A DNA stretch of 64,000 bases from Limnohabitans sp. Rim8 (GCF_945901735.1 NZ_CAMDLM010000001.1:1-64000); one strand, 5' to 3'; positions 41,872 to 52,406 are shown, numbered from the stretch's first letter. Notes: generated by a model not told the origin, from the sequence alone. Numbers and translations are program-made.

Positions 41872-43110
41872 TCACACGCCGTAACGGCGTGTCCATTCTT
41901 TTTCGAGCGCATCGACCCACGAAGCGTGCGGCTCGGGCAGTGCGGGGGCGCTTTGGGCCAGCTGCCCGGGGCGCATGGCCGATGCAAAGCGGGCGCGTTC
42001 GGCCGCAGGCAGGCGCGCCACATCGAGCACGGTGGGGTCGCCCCACACGTCGATGTCGGCTTTGCGCGCTTGGGCGGCGGGCGAGAGCAAAAAGTTGGCC
42101 ACGACTTGTGCGCCCGCTTTGCTGGGCGCGTTGTAGGGGATGGCCACAAAGTGCGTGTTGCCAATGGTGCCCTTGGCGAACTGCCAGCTTTGCACCGCGG
42201 CGCTCAGGCGCTTGGCGGCGATCTCGTTGGCGGCTTCATTGGGGTTGAACGTGAGGGCCAGCAGCAGCTCGCCGTCGGCCATCATCTGGCGCTGGGCGGC
42301 CGAATTTTGCGGGAACTGTTTGCCACCGCGCCACAGGTGCGGGTGCAGCGCATCCAGAAAACGCCACAGCGGCGCGGCTTGTGCCTCCAGTGCGGCGGCA
42401 GTCACGGGCTGGGCCAGCGCTTTCACATCCGGCGCGTGCTCGATCAAGGCCTGCTTGACGAAGGTGGTGCCATGGAAGTTGGGCGGGCGCGGGTAGGTGA
42501 TGCGCCCCGGCTGGCTGCGGGCAAGCGCCAGCAGCTCATTCATGCTTTGCGGCAGTTGGGGCAGGCGTTTGGCGTCGGCAAAAAACGTCAGCTGCGCCAT
42601 GCCCCAGGGCGACTCCAGCCCGTCGGTGGGCACCGAAAAATCCACCAGCGTGGTGGGCTTGCCCACGGTGTCCACCCACTGGAAGTTGGGCAGGGTTGGC
42701 GCAAAGGGCGCAGACAACAAAGCATCGCGTTTCATGGCGGCAAAGTTTTCGCCGTTGATCCAGATCAGGTCCACCGTGCCTTCGGTGTCTTTGCGCCCGG
42801 CTTGCTTTTCGGCGCGGACCCGCTTGACCACATCGGCCGCGTCGCTGATCTTGACGTGCTGCAACTTGACGCCGAAGTCCCGCTGCAACTCACCCGATAC
42901 CCATTGCAGGTAAGCGTTGATGCGCTCGCTGCCCGCCCAGGCGTTGAAGTAAACGGTCTGGCCACGTGCGGCGCGCAGGGTCTCGGGCCAGAAGGGGGTC
43001 AAAGTCGTGGGCGAAGTCGGGGTGCCCTGCGCCCATGTGGGCGTGACACTGGGCACCAGCACAGCGGCCCCCAAGAGCGTGAGAGATTGGCGACGATTGA
43101 ACAGGTTCAT
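41872..43110 (-). CDS. ABC transporter substrate-binding protein (YnjB-like)
   Basis: RGQTVYFNAWAGSERINAYLQWVSGELQRDFGVKLQHVKISDAADVVKRVRAEKQAGRKDTEGTVDLIWINGENFAAMKRDALL. Confidence 0.88.
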   Translation of the reverse strand: MNLFNRRQSLTLLGAAVLVPSVTPTWAQGTPTSPTTLTPFWPETLRAARGQTVYFNAWAGSERINAYLQWVSGELQRDFGVKLQHVKISDAADVVKRVRAEKQAGRKDTEGTVDLIWINGENFAAMKRDALLSAPFAPTLPNFQWVDTVGKPTTLVDFSVPTDGLESPWGMAQLTFFADAKRLPQLPQSMNELLALARSQPGRITYPRPPNFHGTTFVKQALIEHAPDVKALAQPVTAAALEAQAAPLWRFLDALHPHLWRGGKQFPQNSAAQRQMMADGELLLALTFNPNEAANEIAAKRLSAAVQSWQFAKGTIGNTHFVAIPYNAPSKAGAQVVANFLLSPAAQARKADIDVWGDPTVLDVARLPAAERARFASAMRPGQLAQSAPALPEPHASWVDALEKEWTRRYGV

Positions 43111-43177
43111 GAAGTCATCCGGGTCAGTGGCCCAAAAGGCCTGATTCTCGCTGAGCCGAAGAGGCCACGGGGCTCAC

Positions 43178-44362
43178 TCAGGCCACAGCCCCCGATCCAT
43201 AACGGCCATGCAGCAATTGCCCGGTTCTGAAGCGCTCCAGCGCATAAGGTGCCAAGGGTACATCGGTGGGCAACCCCAAGGCTTGTTGGGCCAACACGCG
43301 GCCCACGGCAGGGGACAGTTTGAAGCCGTGCCCCGAAAACCCAAAGCCCACCACCAGACCCGGGACATCGGGCACCGCCCCCAGCACCGGGTTCCAGTCT
43401 GGGGTGACGTCGTACACCCCCGTCCAGGAAGAAGCCAGCCCGGCTTCAGCAAAAGAGGGAAAACGCTCGGCCACCTGTTCGCCCACTTGCACCACATCGT
43501 CCATGGACACATTGCCTTGGGTGTTGTCTGGACCGCTCAGGGCCTCGCCTGCCGTGCCTTCGCTCACCAGCATTTGTTGCCCGCCATAGCTGCGGCAATA
43601 GAGCATGCCGGCTGAGCCCAGGTCTTTGTAGACCGGCATGGCGTAGGTGTAGGCCTCGGGGCCTTGCAAGGCCATCACTTTGTGCCGCTCGGGCGTCAAA
43701 GGCACATGGATGCCCGTCCATTGGGCCAACTCTTGCGCCCAGATGTTTTGCGTGCTGATGACCACCGGGGCATGGAACACGCCACGGGTCGTCTCCACGC
43801 CGGTCACGGTTTGCTGCGTCAGCACCAACCGGGTCACGCACTCGCCTTCCATGAATTTCACGCCCAGCCTGCGGGCGGCGCGGGCGTAGCTGCTGGCCAC
43901 CAGGTAAGCATCGGCAAAACCGGCCTCGGGCTCAAAGCCAATCAGGGCCGCATCGTCAAAGCGGCAAATGGGCAGGCGCTCGCTGGCTTCTTGCGCGCTC
44001 AGGCGATGCACCTCAATGCCGCGTGCCTGTTGGGCCGCCAAAGACTGGGCCAGGGGCGCCAGCTTGGGGCCTTGTGGCGCGGCAATCAGGTAGCCACAGC
44101 GCACCAAACCGGCCGAGGCGTCCGCGTCTTGCAAATGACCCGCAAAGTCTTTAAAAACCGCCCAGGACTGCTGGGCCAGCACCACGTTTTCGATCACCGA
44201 ATAGTGCGTGCGCAAGATCCCGCTGGACTGGGAAGTGGTGCCCACGCCGATTTGATCGCGCTCCAGCACCAGCACCCGTTTGGCACCCAGGGCGGCCAAG
44301 TTGTAAGCCACCGATGTCCCGATCACGCCGGCCCCAATCACGATCGCATCCCAATGGCTCAC
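43178..44362 (-). CDS. FAD-dependent oxidoreductase (DAO / sarcosine oxidase beta-like)
   Basis: DAIVIGAGVIGTSVAYNLAALGAKRVLVLERDQIGVGTTSQSSGILRTHYS; C-terminal GFGFSGHGFKLSPAVGRVLAQ. Confidence 0.9.
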   Translation of the reverse strand: MSHWDAIVIGAGVIGTSVAYNLAALGAKRVLVLERDQIGVGTTSQSSGILRTHYSVIENVVLAQQSWAVFKDFAGHLQDADASAGLVRCGYLIAAPQGPKLAPLAQSLAAQQARGIEVHRLSAQEASERLPICRFDDAALIGFEPEAGFADAYLVASSYARAARRLGVKFMEGECVTRLVLTQQTVTGVETTRGVFHAPVVISTQNIWAQELAQWTGIHVPLTPERHKVMALQGPEAYTYAMPVYKDLGSAGMLYCRSYGGQQMLVSEGTAGEALSGPDNTQGNVSMDDVVQVGEQVAERFPSFAEAGLASSWTGVYDVTPDWNPVLGAVPDVPGLVVGFGFSGHGFKLSPAVGRVLAQQALGLPTDVPLAPYALERFRTGQLLHGRYGSGAVA

Positions 44363-44463
44363 ATCCGACTCCTGTAGTTCAGGGCCAGCTTAAGGTGTGC
44401 GCCTGAAATGGCCATCAGTTTTGCATTGGCTGATCATCAGCATCACACTTGGCCCATCCGTCT

Positions 44464-45474
44464 TCAGCTCGCGCTGGCCTCTTCGACGCTGAGCAAGTCA
44501 TGAGAAATTTTCAACTCCAGCACCCATTGGCGCTGCAACTCGCGCACCGCCACCCGCACCATGGCCGCGATGTCCTGGGCCAGCGGACCCAACTCGTCGG
44601 GGCGGTACACGAGGTAGAAGGTTCGCTTCAAAGGCGGATAAGCCTGCCCTTGGTGCCGCAGCGCATTCAAGTGCAGGTATTTCAGGTTCATGGCGTGGTA
44701 GCGCGATTGCCACAAGCACATGGGTGTGGTCAGGGCGATGCCGAGGTCTTCGCGCACCAAACTCAGCAAGGGGTCGGTCGCGTCAAATTCGAACACACGC
44801 TCGATGAGGGGGTCATGCCGTCTCAGGTAGGCGTCCACCAGCGCGCCCATTTTGGAGCGGGTGCTGTAATGCATGAAGGGCCTGAGCTGGCTCAGTTGCG
44901 AAAGGGAGGCGGAGGGTGGCACCTGAAGACCTGACGGAACAGCCAACAAAAATTGCTCCGAGAACAAAGCCAGGCACTCCCTGCCGGGCAAGGACTTGGG
45001 ATCGTCGGTGGTGATCAGCGCGTCGAGTTGGTGGTTGTCAAACAGGTCGGCCAGCCCCGGGTTGATGCCCGAGACCAAACGCAGGCGCTGCACACGCCCA
45101 GACAAACCACGCACCATCTGCGGGCCGATCACGGCGGCAAACGAATCAACGCAACCCATGCGCAGCATGGCCCTTTTGCTGCGGCTGAGTGAACGCACGG
45201 TTTGTGTCATTTGCCCCGCACGCGATAACAAATCTTTGGCCTGTTCGTACAGCCGGTGTCCTGCGGCGGTGGGGTGCGCCGGGCGCGTGGCGCGGTCCAG
45301 CAGCGACACGCCCAAGGTCTCTTCCAGCTGCCGGATGTGCTGCGACACGCCCGCTTGCGATATGTCCAGCCGTTGCGCCGCCGCCGACACCGAACCGGTT
45401 TCCACCAAGGCCACCCAGATGCCCAACTGCTCCCACGAGGGAGGCGACACTTTGTCAGAAGCGCGTTTTTTCAT
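44464..45474 (-). CDS. LysR family transcriptional regulator
   Basis: N-terminal LysR wHTH (LVETGSVSAAAQRLDISQAGVSQHIRQLEETLGVSLLDRATRPAHPTAAG). Confidence 0.92.
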   Translation of the reverse strand: MKKRASDKVSPPSWEQLGIWVALVETGSVSAAAQRLDISQAGVSQHIRQLEETLGVSLLDRATRPAHPTAAGHRLYEQAKDLLSRAGQMTQTVRSLSRSKRAMLRMGCVDSFAAVIGPQMVRGLSGRVQRLRLVSGINPGLADLFDNHQLDALITTDDPKSLPGRECLALFSEQFLLAVPSGLQVPPSASLSQLSQLRPFMHYSTRSKMGALVDAYLRRHDPLIERVFEFDATDPLLSLVREDLGIALTTPMCLWQSRYHAMNLKYLHLNALRHQGQAYPPLKRTFYLVYRPDELGPLAQDIAAMVRVAVRELQRQWVLELKISHDLLSVEEASAS

Positions 45475-45660
45475 GAGGCTGCGTGCAGGTTGTGAAAAGT
45501 TTCATTGGTTTTTGTGATGCTGAGCATCAACTTTGGCAAACGATGGACCGGCCTTGCAATTCCACCCCACACTGTAAGCCTGTCCACCAGGCTGTCCGCG
45601 GCAAGCGGTCCTGGCCCAGTCCATTGTGAACCTCTCACCTATTCCTGAAGGAAATGAACC

Positions 45661-46632
45661 ATGAAAATCAATCGCCGTCTGGCCATCACCGTGGTGGCTT
45701 CTGCCGCTTTGCTTTCGGGCGCGGCCATCGCACAACAGCGTGTGTTTTTCGGTGTGGCCACGGGCGGCACCGGCGGCACCTATTACCCCTTGGGCGGTAT
45801 GCTGGCCCAGCTGATTTCTAACAAGGCCACGGTCGACGGCAAGAAAATCACCGCCACCGCTGAGGCCGCTGGTGCCTCGGTGGGCAACGCCAAACTGCTG
45901 GGCACCAAGGACATCGAGTCGGCCTTTGTGGCCGCCGACATCCTGGACGCGGCCTACAACGGCAAAGCCCAGTTTGCCAACGCGCCGCTCAAAAACCTAC
46001 GGGCCCTGGGCGCTCTGTACCCCGAGACCGTGCAGCTGATCACCCGTGCCGACTCCGGCATCAACGGCGTTAAAGACCTCAAGGGCAAAAGCATTTCGTC
46101 GGGCGCGCCCGGCTCCGGTCAGTACCAATTGGTGACCGATTTGCTCAAAGTGCACGGCATGGCCCGCACCGATGTGAAGGAAGACAGCTCCTCGTTCACC
46201 CAAGCGGTGGACAAGATCAAAGACGGCAACTTGCACGCCACCTTGATCACCGGCGGTGTGCCCGTGGCGGCGGTGACCGACTTTGCACAAAGCCACGCCC
46301 TGAAAATCATTCCGCTGTCGGGCCCCGAAGTGGCCACCTTGCTCAAAGAGCAGCCTTACTACACCCAAGTGCAACTGCCCGCCAACAGCTACAAGGGCCA
46401 AACAGCCGCCGTGCCCACGCTGGCGGTGATGGCCATTTGGGCCACGCACGATGGCGTGCCCGAGAACGTGGCCTACGAAGTGACCAAGGCGCTGTATGAA
46501 AACACGGCCATCATGGGCCAGGTGCATGTGCAGGGCAAAAACATCAACCTGAACACCGCCACCTCGGTGGCCAGCGTGCCCCTGCACCCCGGTGCCTTGC
46601 GTTACTTCAAGGAAAAGGGCATCGCCAAGTGA
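45661..46632 (+). CDS. TAXI family TRAP transporter solute-binding protein
   Basis: VFFGVATGGTGGTYYPLGGMLAQLISNK...GAPGSGQYQLVTDLL. Confidence 0.93.
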   Translation: MKINRRLAITVVASAALLSGAAIAQQRVFFGVATGGTGGTYYPLGGMLAQLISNKATVDGKKITATAEAAGASVGNAKLLGTKDIESAFVAADILDAAYNGKAQFANAPLKNLRALGALYPETVQLITRADSGINGVKDLKGKSISSGAPGSGQYQLVTDLLKVHGMARTDVKEDSSSFTQAVDKIKDGNLHATLITGGVPVAAVTDFAQSHALKIIPLSGPEVATLLKEQPYYTQVQLPANSYKGQTAAVPTLAVMAIWATHDGVPENVAYEVTKALYENTAIMGQVHVQGKNINLNTATSVASVPLHPGALRYFKEKGIAK

Positions 46633-47120
46633 CATGTCCCAAGCGCCTCGCCTGGATGGCGTGGGCGCTGGTGGCCTGCGCAGGGGCAGCCCCTGGGGCT
46701 GCGCCCGCTTGCGAGCTGGTGCTGACCGAACACCGCAGTGGCCGTGCCTTGACCCGATTGCCCCTGAACCCGGATCAACCCGCAGCCGATGTGGCGTTCA
46801 CCCACTCGGTGCTGGGCACGCCCGTGCTGGACCGCTATGTCTGGCGTCACAACACGCAGGGCTGGCGCGCGCACTTGGTGGAAGAGCGCTTTGAAGGTGA
46901 GGGCTACGGTCTGCCATCGGCGGCCGCGCCCGGCGAACGCTTGCTGCGCGATGGCATGGGCTGGCGTTTGCTGCTGGACCGGGTGGTTGAACCTTTGGTG
47001 GTCTTGCCTTTGCCGGCCCAGTCGATGCGGGTGGTGTTGCCCAATGGGCGCGAAGTTTTACTGGGCCAGCTGAGCCCCAAATCAATAGAAATGCGGGCTG
47101 AGAATTGCCCTTTGCCATGA
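46629..47120 (+). CDS. DUF1850 domain protein
   Basis: ADVAFTHSVLGTPVLDRYVWRHNTQGWRAHLVEERFEGEGYGLPSAA; located between TAXI SBP and TRAP permease, its usual context. Confidence 0.8.
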   Translation: MTCPKRLAWMAWALVACAGAAPGAAPACELVLTEHRSGRALTRLPLNPDQPAADVAFTHSVLGTPVLDRYVWRHNTQGWRAHLVEERFEGEGYGLPSAAAPGERLLRDGMGWRLLLDRVVEPLVVLPLPAQSMRVVLPNGREVLLGQLSPKSIEMRAENCPLP

Positions 47121-47130
47121 TGGAAAACCC

Positions 47131-49311
47131 ATGAGTACCAGCCAACAAGAAATCGATCGCCTGATCGAGCAGTTTGACCCCGAATCGAGTTTTCGCCGCT
47201 TGGCTGGCTGGAGTGCCAAAGTCGTGATGGTGTTGTGTGCAGGCCTGTCAGCCTGGCACTATTACACCGCCGGTTTTGGCCTTGAAAACGAAATCGCCCA
47301 CCGCGCCATTCACCTGGCCGTGGTGTTGGGCTTGTGCTTTTTGGTGTTTCCGCGTCAAAAGCGCTTGCCCGGCCATTGGGAGTGGACGGTGTCCATCGGC
47401 TTGGTGGGCTTTTACCTGTTCATGGGCTGGAGCTTGCTGGACAAACTCTCCGAGCCCATCCCCGACACCATGCGTTACACCTTTTTGGCGGTGCTGGTGG
47501 CGTTGGCCGGTTTGTCCTTGCCGTTCAAACATTTTGACGGCAGCCACACCCACATTCCGTGGCGAGACTGGGTGTTTGCGGCGCTGGCTTCGGGCTTTTC
47601 ACTGTACTTGCTGGTATTTTTTCAACACATCTACATCGATCGCCCCGGCCAGCACACACCGCTGGACCTGATGATGGGCGTGATCGCCATCGCCATGGTG
47701 ATCGAGGCCACGCGCCGCACCATGGGCATCTTCTTGCCACTGCTGGCCATCGCAGCGATTTTTTACGGTTTGCTCGGGCCTTATTTGCCGGGCGGCTTGT
47801 CGCACCGGGGTTACAGCCTGTCGCGCATCGTGGCCCATTTGTACAAAGGCACGGAAGGCATTTACGGCATCCCGGTGGGCGTGGTGGCCACCTTTGTTTT
47901 CCACTTTGTGTTGTTCGGCATCATGGCCCAGCTCACCGGACTGGGGCAGTTGTTCGTGAACCTGGCCACCATTGCGGCGGGGCGTTTTTCCGGCGGGCCT
48001 GCCAAGGTCAGCGTGGTGTCTTCGGGCCTGTTTGGCATGATTTCTGGCTCGGCCATTGCCAACACCGTGACCACTGGCGTTATGACCATTCCGATGATGA
48101 AAAAAGTCGGCTTCTCGCCGCGCTTTGCGGGGGCGGTCGAGGCCTCGGCTTCATGCGGTGGCCAGATCACCCCGCCCATCATGGGCGCAGCCGCTTTCAT
48201 CATGGCCGAGACCTTGGGCATTCCCTACAACACCTTGATTTTGGTGGCGATTGTGCCGGCCCTGCTGCACTACTTTGCCATCTTGTTCATGGTGCACCTG
48301 GAAGCCAAGCGGCTCAAGCTCCAGGGCATGGACCCCAAAGACATTCCGTCCTTGAGTTGGGTGATCAAAAGTTCATGGCACCTGTTCTTACCGCTGGTGG
48401 TCATGGTCACGCTGCTGTTGATGCAGTACACGCCTTTTCTGGCCGCCTTTTGGGGCATCACCCTCACGGTGGCTTGCTCGTGGATTCCCCGCTTGATCGG
48501 GCCGTTGGGCAAAAACATGACCGGCATGGCGGTCGGGCCGCAAGCGCTGGTTCAGGGTTTCGAGATGGGTGCTAAGGCGGCATTGGGCATTGGCGCTGCG
48601 TGTGCCTGCGTCGGCTTTGTGCTGGGCATCACCACGCTGACCGGCATGGGTTTCAAGTTCTCAGCCTGGGTGATCGATGTCTCGGGCCTGGCCGCCCAAA
48701 TGTTCATGGTGCTGGATGTGTTCAACTGGTTTGAACTCAAACAGGTCACCATTTTCTTTGGCCTGATGTTCACCGCAGCCGCTTGCATCATCATGGGCTC
48801 GGGTGTGCCCACCACGCCCACGTACATCATCCTGGCCTCTATCGTTGCCCCGGCGCTGGCAGGGCTGGGGGTGCCGCAACTGGCGACCCACTTCTTTGTC
48901 TTTTACTACGGCGTTTTGGCCGATGTGACACCGCCTGTGGCTCTGGCCGCCTTTGCAGCCGCCGGCATTGCCCGCAGCGAACCCATGGGCACCGGCATGA
49001 CGGCTTTCAGGCTGTCCATGGGCAAGGTGCTGGTGCCCTTTGCTTTTGTCTACACGCCTGCTTTGTTGTTCATTGACTTCACCTGGTTCTCTTTCTTGCT
49101 GGCCACTGTTTGCGCTGTCGTGGCGGTGATGGGGCTGGGTGCGGCCTACACCGGCTTTGTGGCCCGGCCCATCGGAAAACTGTCATTCTGGTTGTTGAAT
49201 GTCCTGTCCATTTCCCTGGTGTTTGCCAATCCTGTGGTCGCGGCTGTGGCCATTCCAGGCGTGCTGCTGATCTTGCTTTGGCACAGCCGCCCCTTGCCGA
49301 ACACCGCCTGA
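47131..49311 (+). CDS. TRAP transporter fused permease (4TM/12TM, DctQM-like)
   Basis: 726 aa multi-TM; VVSSGLFGMISGSAIANTVTTGVMTIPMMKKVGFSPRFAGAVEASASCGGQITPPIMGAAAFIMAE. Confidence 0.95.
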   Translation: MSTSQQEIDRLIEQFDPESSFRRLAGWSAKVVMVLCAGLSAWHYYTAGFGLENEIAHRAIHLAVVLGLCFLVFPRQKRLPGHWEWTVSIGLVGFYLFMGWSLLDKLSEPIPDTMRYTFLAVLVALAGLSLPFKHFDGSHTHIPWRDWVFAALASGFSLYLLVFFQHIYIDRPGQHTPLDLMMGVIAIAMVIEATRRTMGIFLPLLAIAAIFYGLLGPYLPGGLSHRGYSLSRIVAHLYKGTEGIYGIPVGVVATFVFHFVLFGIMAQLTGLGQLFVNLATIAAGRFSGGPAKVSVVSSGLFGMISGSAIANTVTTGVMTIPMMKKVGFSPRFAGAVEASASCGGQITPPIMGAAAFIMAETLGIPYNTLILVAIVPALLHYFAILFMVHLEAKRLKLQGMDPKDIPSLSWVIKSSWHLFLPLVVMVTLLLMQYTPFLAAFWGITLTVACSWIPRLIGPLGKNMTGMAVGPQALVQGFEMGAKAALGIGAACACVGFVLGITTLTGMGFKFSAWVIDVSGLAAQMFMVLDVFNWFELKQVTIFFGLMFTAAACIIMGSGVPTTPTYIILASIVAPALAGLGVPQLATHFFVFYYGVLADVTPPVALAAFAAAGIARSEPMGTGMTAFRLSMGKVLVPFAFVYTPALLFIDFTWFSFLLATVCAVVAVMGLGAAYTGFVARPIGKLSFWLLNVLSISLVFANPVVAAVAIPGVLLILLWHSRPLPNTA

Positions 49312-49315
49312 GCCC

Positions 49316-49927
49316 ATGCCCATTCATTTTTTTGAACGAGCCCAACTGCACGCCAGCCCCTGGAAAAACGGCGGCGGCGTGACGCGTGAAATCGCTTGCC
49401 ATCCACCACAAGCGGGCATGCAAAACTTCGACTGGCGGATCAGCATCGCGCACATTGGCAGCGACGGTGATTTTTCGGTGTTCGCGGGTGTGGACCGGGT
49501 CATCACGCTGCTCGAAGGTGGCGGCGTGCAGTTGAGCAGCGCAGATGACCGTGTGATGCATGCGCTGGACACGCCTTTGCAGCCCTTTGCCTTTTCTGGC
49601 GATGCCGCAGTGCATGGGCGTTTGCTGAACGGGGACTGCCACGACTTCAATGTGATGACGCGCCGCGGCGTGTGCCAGGCCGAGTTGCGCGTGTTGCGCC
49701 GTCATGAGACTGGGTTGCCCGCCCCGGCCGGCTTGCTGATGGCCATGCGGGGCACATGGCAGGTGCAGACCGATGGCACCGACGCAGCCAGCGGCCAGCA
49801 GCACGCGCTTAGCGCCCAAACAGGCCTTTGGTGGCAGGGCGACACGCTGGCTTGGTCATGCCGCTGCACTGACTCAGACCCGGATGCGGCCTTGCTGGCC
49901 GTCCGCTTCACGCCCACCCCAAGCTGA
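49316..49927 (+). CDS. hutD: HutD family protein
   Basis: HASPWKNGGGVTREIACHPP...FDWRISIAHIGSDGDFSVFAGVDRVITLLEG. Confidence 0.9.
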   Translation: MPIHFFERAQLHASPWKNGGGVTREIACHPPQAGMQNFDWRISIAHIGSDGDFSVFAGVDRVITLLEGGGVQLSSADDRVMHALDTPLQPFAFSGDAAVHGRLLNGDCHDFNVMTRRGVCQAELRVLRRHETGLPAPAGLLMAMRGTWQVQTDGTDAASGQQHALSAQTGLWWQGDTLAWSCRCTDSDPDAALLAVRFTPTPS

Positions 49928-49933
49928 ACCACC

Positions 49934-51322
49934 ATGCCGATGCATCACCAGTTGTTTGCCGAACACGCCTTGCTGCCCGACGGCTGGGCCCAAGATGTCT
50001 TGCTGCAATGGAATGTCCAAGGCCAATGGCAAGCCATCCAGGCAGGACTGGCCGCCGGCCCCCAAGTGCCACGCGCCACAGGCCCGGTGCTGCCGGGCAT
50101 GCCCAATTTGCACTCGCATGCTTTTCAGCGTGCCATGGCCGGCCTGACGGAATACCGCAGCCACACGCAAGACAGCTTTTGGAGCTGGCGCGCGCTCATG
50201 TACCAATTTGCCGCCCAGCTGGGCCCCGCACAACTGGAGGCCATTGCCACCGCCTTGTATGTGGAAATGCTGGAGTCGGGCTTCACCAGTGTCTGCGAGT
50301 TTCACTACCTGCACCACGATGCAAAGGGCCAGGCCTATGCCGATGCGGCAGAGATGTCGCTGGCCTTGTTGCGGGCCGCGCAGCGCACGGGCATGGGCAT
50401 GACTTTGTTGCCTGTTTTTTACCAAACCAGTGGCTTTGGCGGCTCCGCGCCCTCGCAGGGACAGCGGCGTTTTTTGCACAGCACAGAAGCCATGCTGCGC
50501 TTGCTCGAACGCTTGAGGCCCGCTTGCGATGCCCAATCTGCCCGGCTGGGGCTGGCGCCGCACTCCTTGCGCGCGGTAACACCCGAGAGCCTGCATGAGG
50601 TGCTCGCTGGGCTGAAGGCGCTGGACGCCAGCGCGCCCATCCACATCCACATCGCGGAACAAACGGCCGAGGTCGATGCTTGCCTGGCCTGGTCAGGACA
50701 GCGCCCGGTGGCTTGGCTGCTGGACCATGCGCCCGTGGATGCACGCTGGTGCCTGGTGCACGCCACGCACATGGACGCACACGAATACCAGCGCGCTGCG
50801 GGCTCGGGGGCTGTGGCAGGCCTGTGTCCCACCACCGAGGCAAATCTGGGAGACGGGATTTTTGAGTTCAAGACCTGGCAAAACCACCAAGGTGCCTGGG
50901 GCATCGGCTCGGACAGCCACATCGCGGTGAACCCGGCAGAAGACCTGATGCTGCTCGAATACAGCCAGCGCCTGTCTTTGCGGCAACGCAATGTGGCGGC
51001 CAACGAGCGCCAACCGGACGTGGCCCAAGCCCTGTGGCAAGGGGCTGTGGCCGGTGGTGCGCGGGCCGCGGCTCGCCCGATAGCTGGGTTGGCCGTGGGG
51101 CAGCAGGCCGACTTCATCGTGCTCGATGCCCATCACCCGGCCTTGGCCGGCTTGTCACCCGAGCAGATGCTGGCCAGCCATGTCTTTGCCAGCAGCCGCC
51201 AAAGCGCCGTGACACAGGTCTGGTCTGGCGGCCAACGGGTGGTGCAAGAAGGCCGCCATGCGCTGCACAGCGAAGCCATGGCGGAGCTGGTGCAAGCCCG
51301 CCATGACTTGCTCAAAACCTGA
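49934..51322 (+). CDS. hutF: Formimidoylglutamate deiminase
   Basis: PGMPNLHSHAFQRAMAGLTE, HIAEQTAEVDAC, GLCPTTEANLGDGIF, IGSDSHIAVNPAEDL. Confidence 0.94.
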   Translation: MPMHHQLFAEHALLPDGWAQDVLLQWNVQGQWQAIQAGLAAGPQVPRATGPVLPGMPNLHSHAFQRAMAGLTEYRSHTQDSFWSWRALMYQFAAQLGPAQLEAIATALYVEMLESGFTSVCEFHYLHHDAKGQAYADAAEMSLALLRAAQRTGMGMTLLPVFYQTSGFGGSAPSQGQRRFLHSTEAMLRLLERLRPACDAQSARLGLAPHSLRAVTPESLHEVLAGLKALDASAPIHIHIAEQTAEVDACLAWSGQRPVAWLLDHAPVDARWCLVHATHMDAHEYQRAAGSGAVAGLCPTTEANLGDGIFEFKTWQNHQGAWGIGSDSHIAVNPAEDLMLLEYSQRLSLRQRNVAANERQPDVAQALWQGAVAGGARAAARPIAGLAVGQQADFIVLDAHHPALAGLSPEQMLASHVFASSRQSAVTQVWSGGQRVVQEGRHALHSEAMAELVQARHDLLKT

Positions 51323-51335
51323 TGGCGCGATTTTT

Positions 51336-52406
51336 TCAGCCCCCGCTGGCCAGCGGCAAATTCAGCAAAAGATTTTGCGGTTTGAGCTTGAGCAAGCCTT
51401 GCTCGTTCATCGCCAGGCCCAGGTAAACCGGCTTGCCCTGCACATCGGCGCGCATGTCGAGCGGGTTGTCAAAGCGCAGCTTGAACAGGCTGACGAGTTG
51501 TTGTTGGCGCTGGGCTGACAGCTCGGTGCCTTGGTACAAATCATTGAGCAAAGCGGTGGCCGTGGCGTCCAGCCCCACATGCCAGCGCCAGGCCGGGTCG
51601 TCCACTTTTTGCACCGGCTCGATCTGCACCGCCACGCCCAAAAAGTGTTGCACCCAGCGCGCCAACACCACCGACAAGGCCTTGAGCCCTGAGCGTGCAT
51701 TGACCATGCTCAGGATCAAGCCGTGTGGCAACTGGTTTTGAATCTCGTGCGTCATGTCCAGCAAAAATGCATAGCGTCCGAGGCCCTCGCGCTGCGCCAG
51801 GTAACGGTCTTCGTTGTCCTTGTGCAGCACTTTCACATCGACCGCCTTGAGCGGCGCGCCGCCTTCCATCAGCAAGCGGCCCATCTCGCCCAAGCCGCCG
51901 GTGGCTTGCAAGGTGTCGAGTGTGTCGCTGTCGCCTGACAGCACACGGCCGCCTTCGATGGTGATGCGTTGCCGGCGAAACAACAACTCGGCGGCGCGCC
52001 AAACCCAAGCGTCATTTACGCCAGTCAGCACATTGCAGACGATGGCCTGCACCACCAAGTCGATGAACAAAGGCGGCAGCTGGATCTGGCCACTGCGCAT
52101 CCAGCCCATGTAGGCCGACTCCAGTGAGCCTGCGCTTTCCACGTCGTCGCGAAAGCGCAAGAACAAGGCGTAGTTCTCACGCGCATCGTCGTCCTTGAAG
52201 GCTTTGAGATCAGCAGGCGCAACCTGCATCAAGGGCGTTTCCAGCAAGGCCTTGTGCAGGCGTTTTTCGGCCTTGCACGATTCGGGCACCAGCGCCATTT
52301 CCGGGCGCTGCAGCCACAGCCGCCAATAGTCGGGGGTAGCGCAGAGCCAGCCGCGTGCATTGCGCGTCAGGTGTTGGTGACCGCAAGCGATCCAGAAGTT
52401 GTGCAT
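51336..52406 (-). CDS. Conserved protein of the DUF6352 type (function unknown)
   Basis: MHNFWIACGHQHLTRNARGWLCATPDYWRLWLQRPEMALVPESC; longer upstream ORF extension is low-complexity and overlaps TPM gene. Confidence 0.65.
   Translation of the reverse strand: MHNFWIACGHQHLTRNARGWLCATPDYWRLWLQRPEMALVPESCKAEKRLHKALLETPLMQVAPADLKAFKDDDARENYALFLRFRDDVESAGSLESAYMGWMRSGQIQLPPLFIDLVVQAIVCNVLTGVNDAWVWRAAELLFRRQRITIEGGRVLSGDSDTLDTLQATGGLGEMGRLLMEGGAPLKAVDVKVLHKDNEDRYLAQREGLGRYAFLLDMTHEIQNQLPHGLILSMVNARSGLKALSVVLARWVQHFLGVAVQIEPVQKVDDPAWRWHVGLDATATALLNDLYQGTELSAQRQQQLVSLFKLRFDNPLDMRADVQGKPVYLGLAMNEQGLLKLKPQNLLLNLPLASGG

Noticed and set aside
43111-43177. TPP riboswitch upstream of the ynjB-like gene
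   Set aside because: The spacer lacks the conserved CUGAGA and GAACCUGAUC elements; only superficial resemblance.
41296-43230. 644 aa plus-strand ORF antisense to the ynjBC-like genes
   Set aside because: Antisense artefact; composition rich in Arg/Gly/Ala/His and overlapped by well-supported transporter genes.
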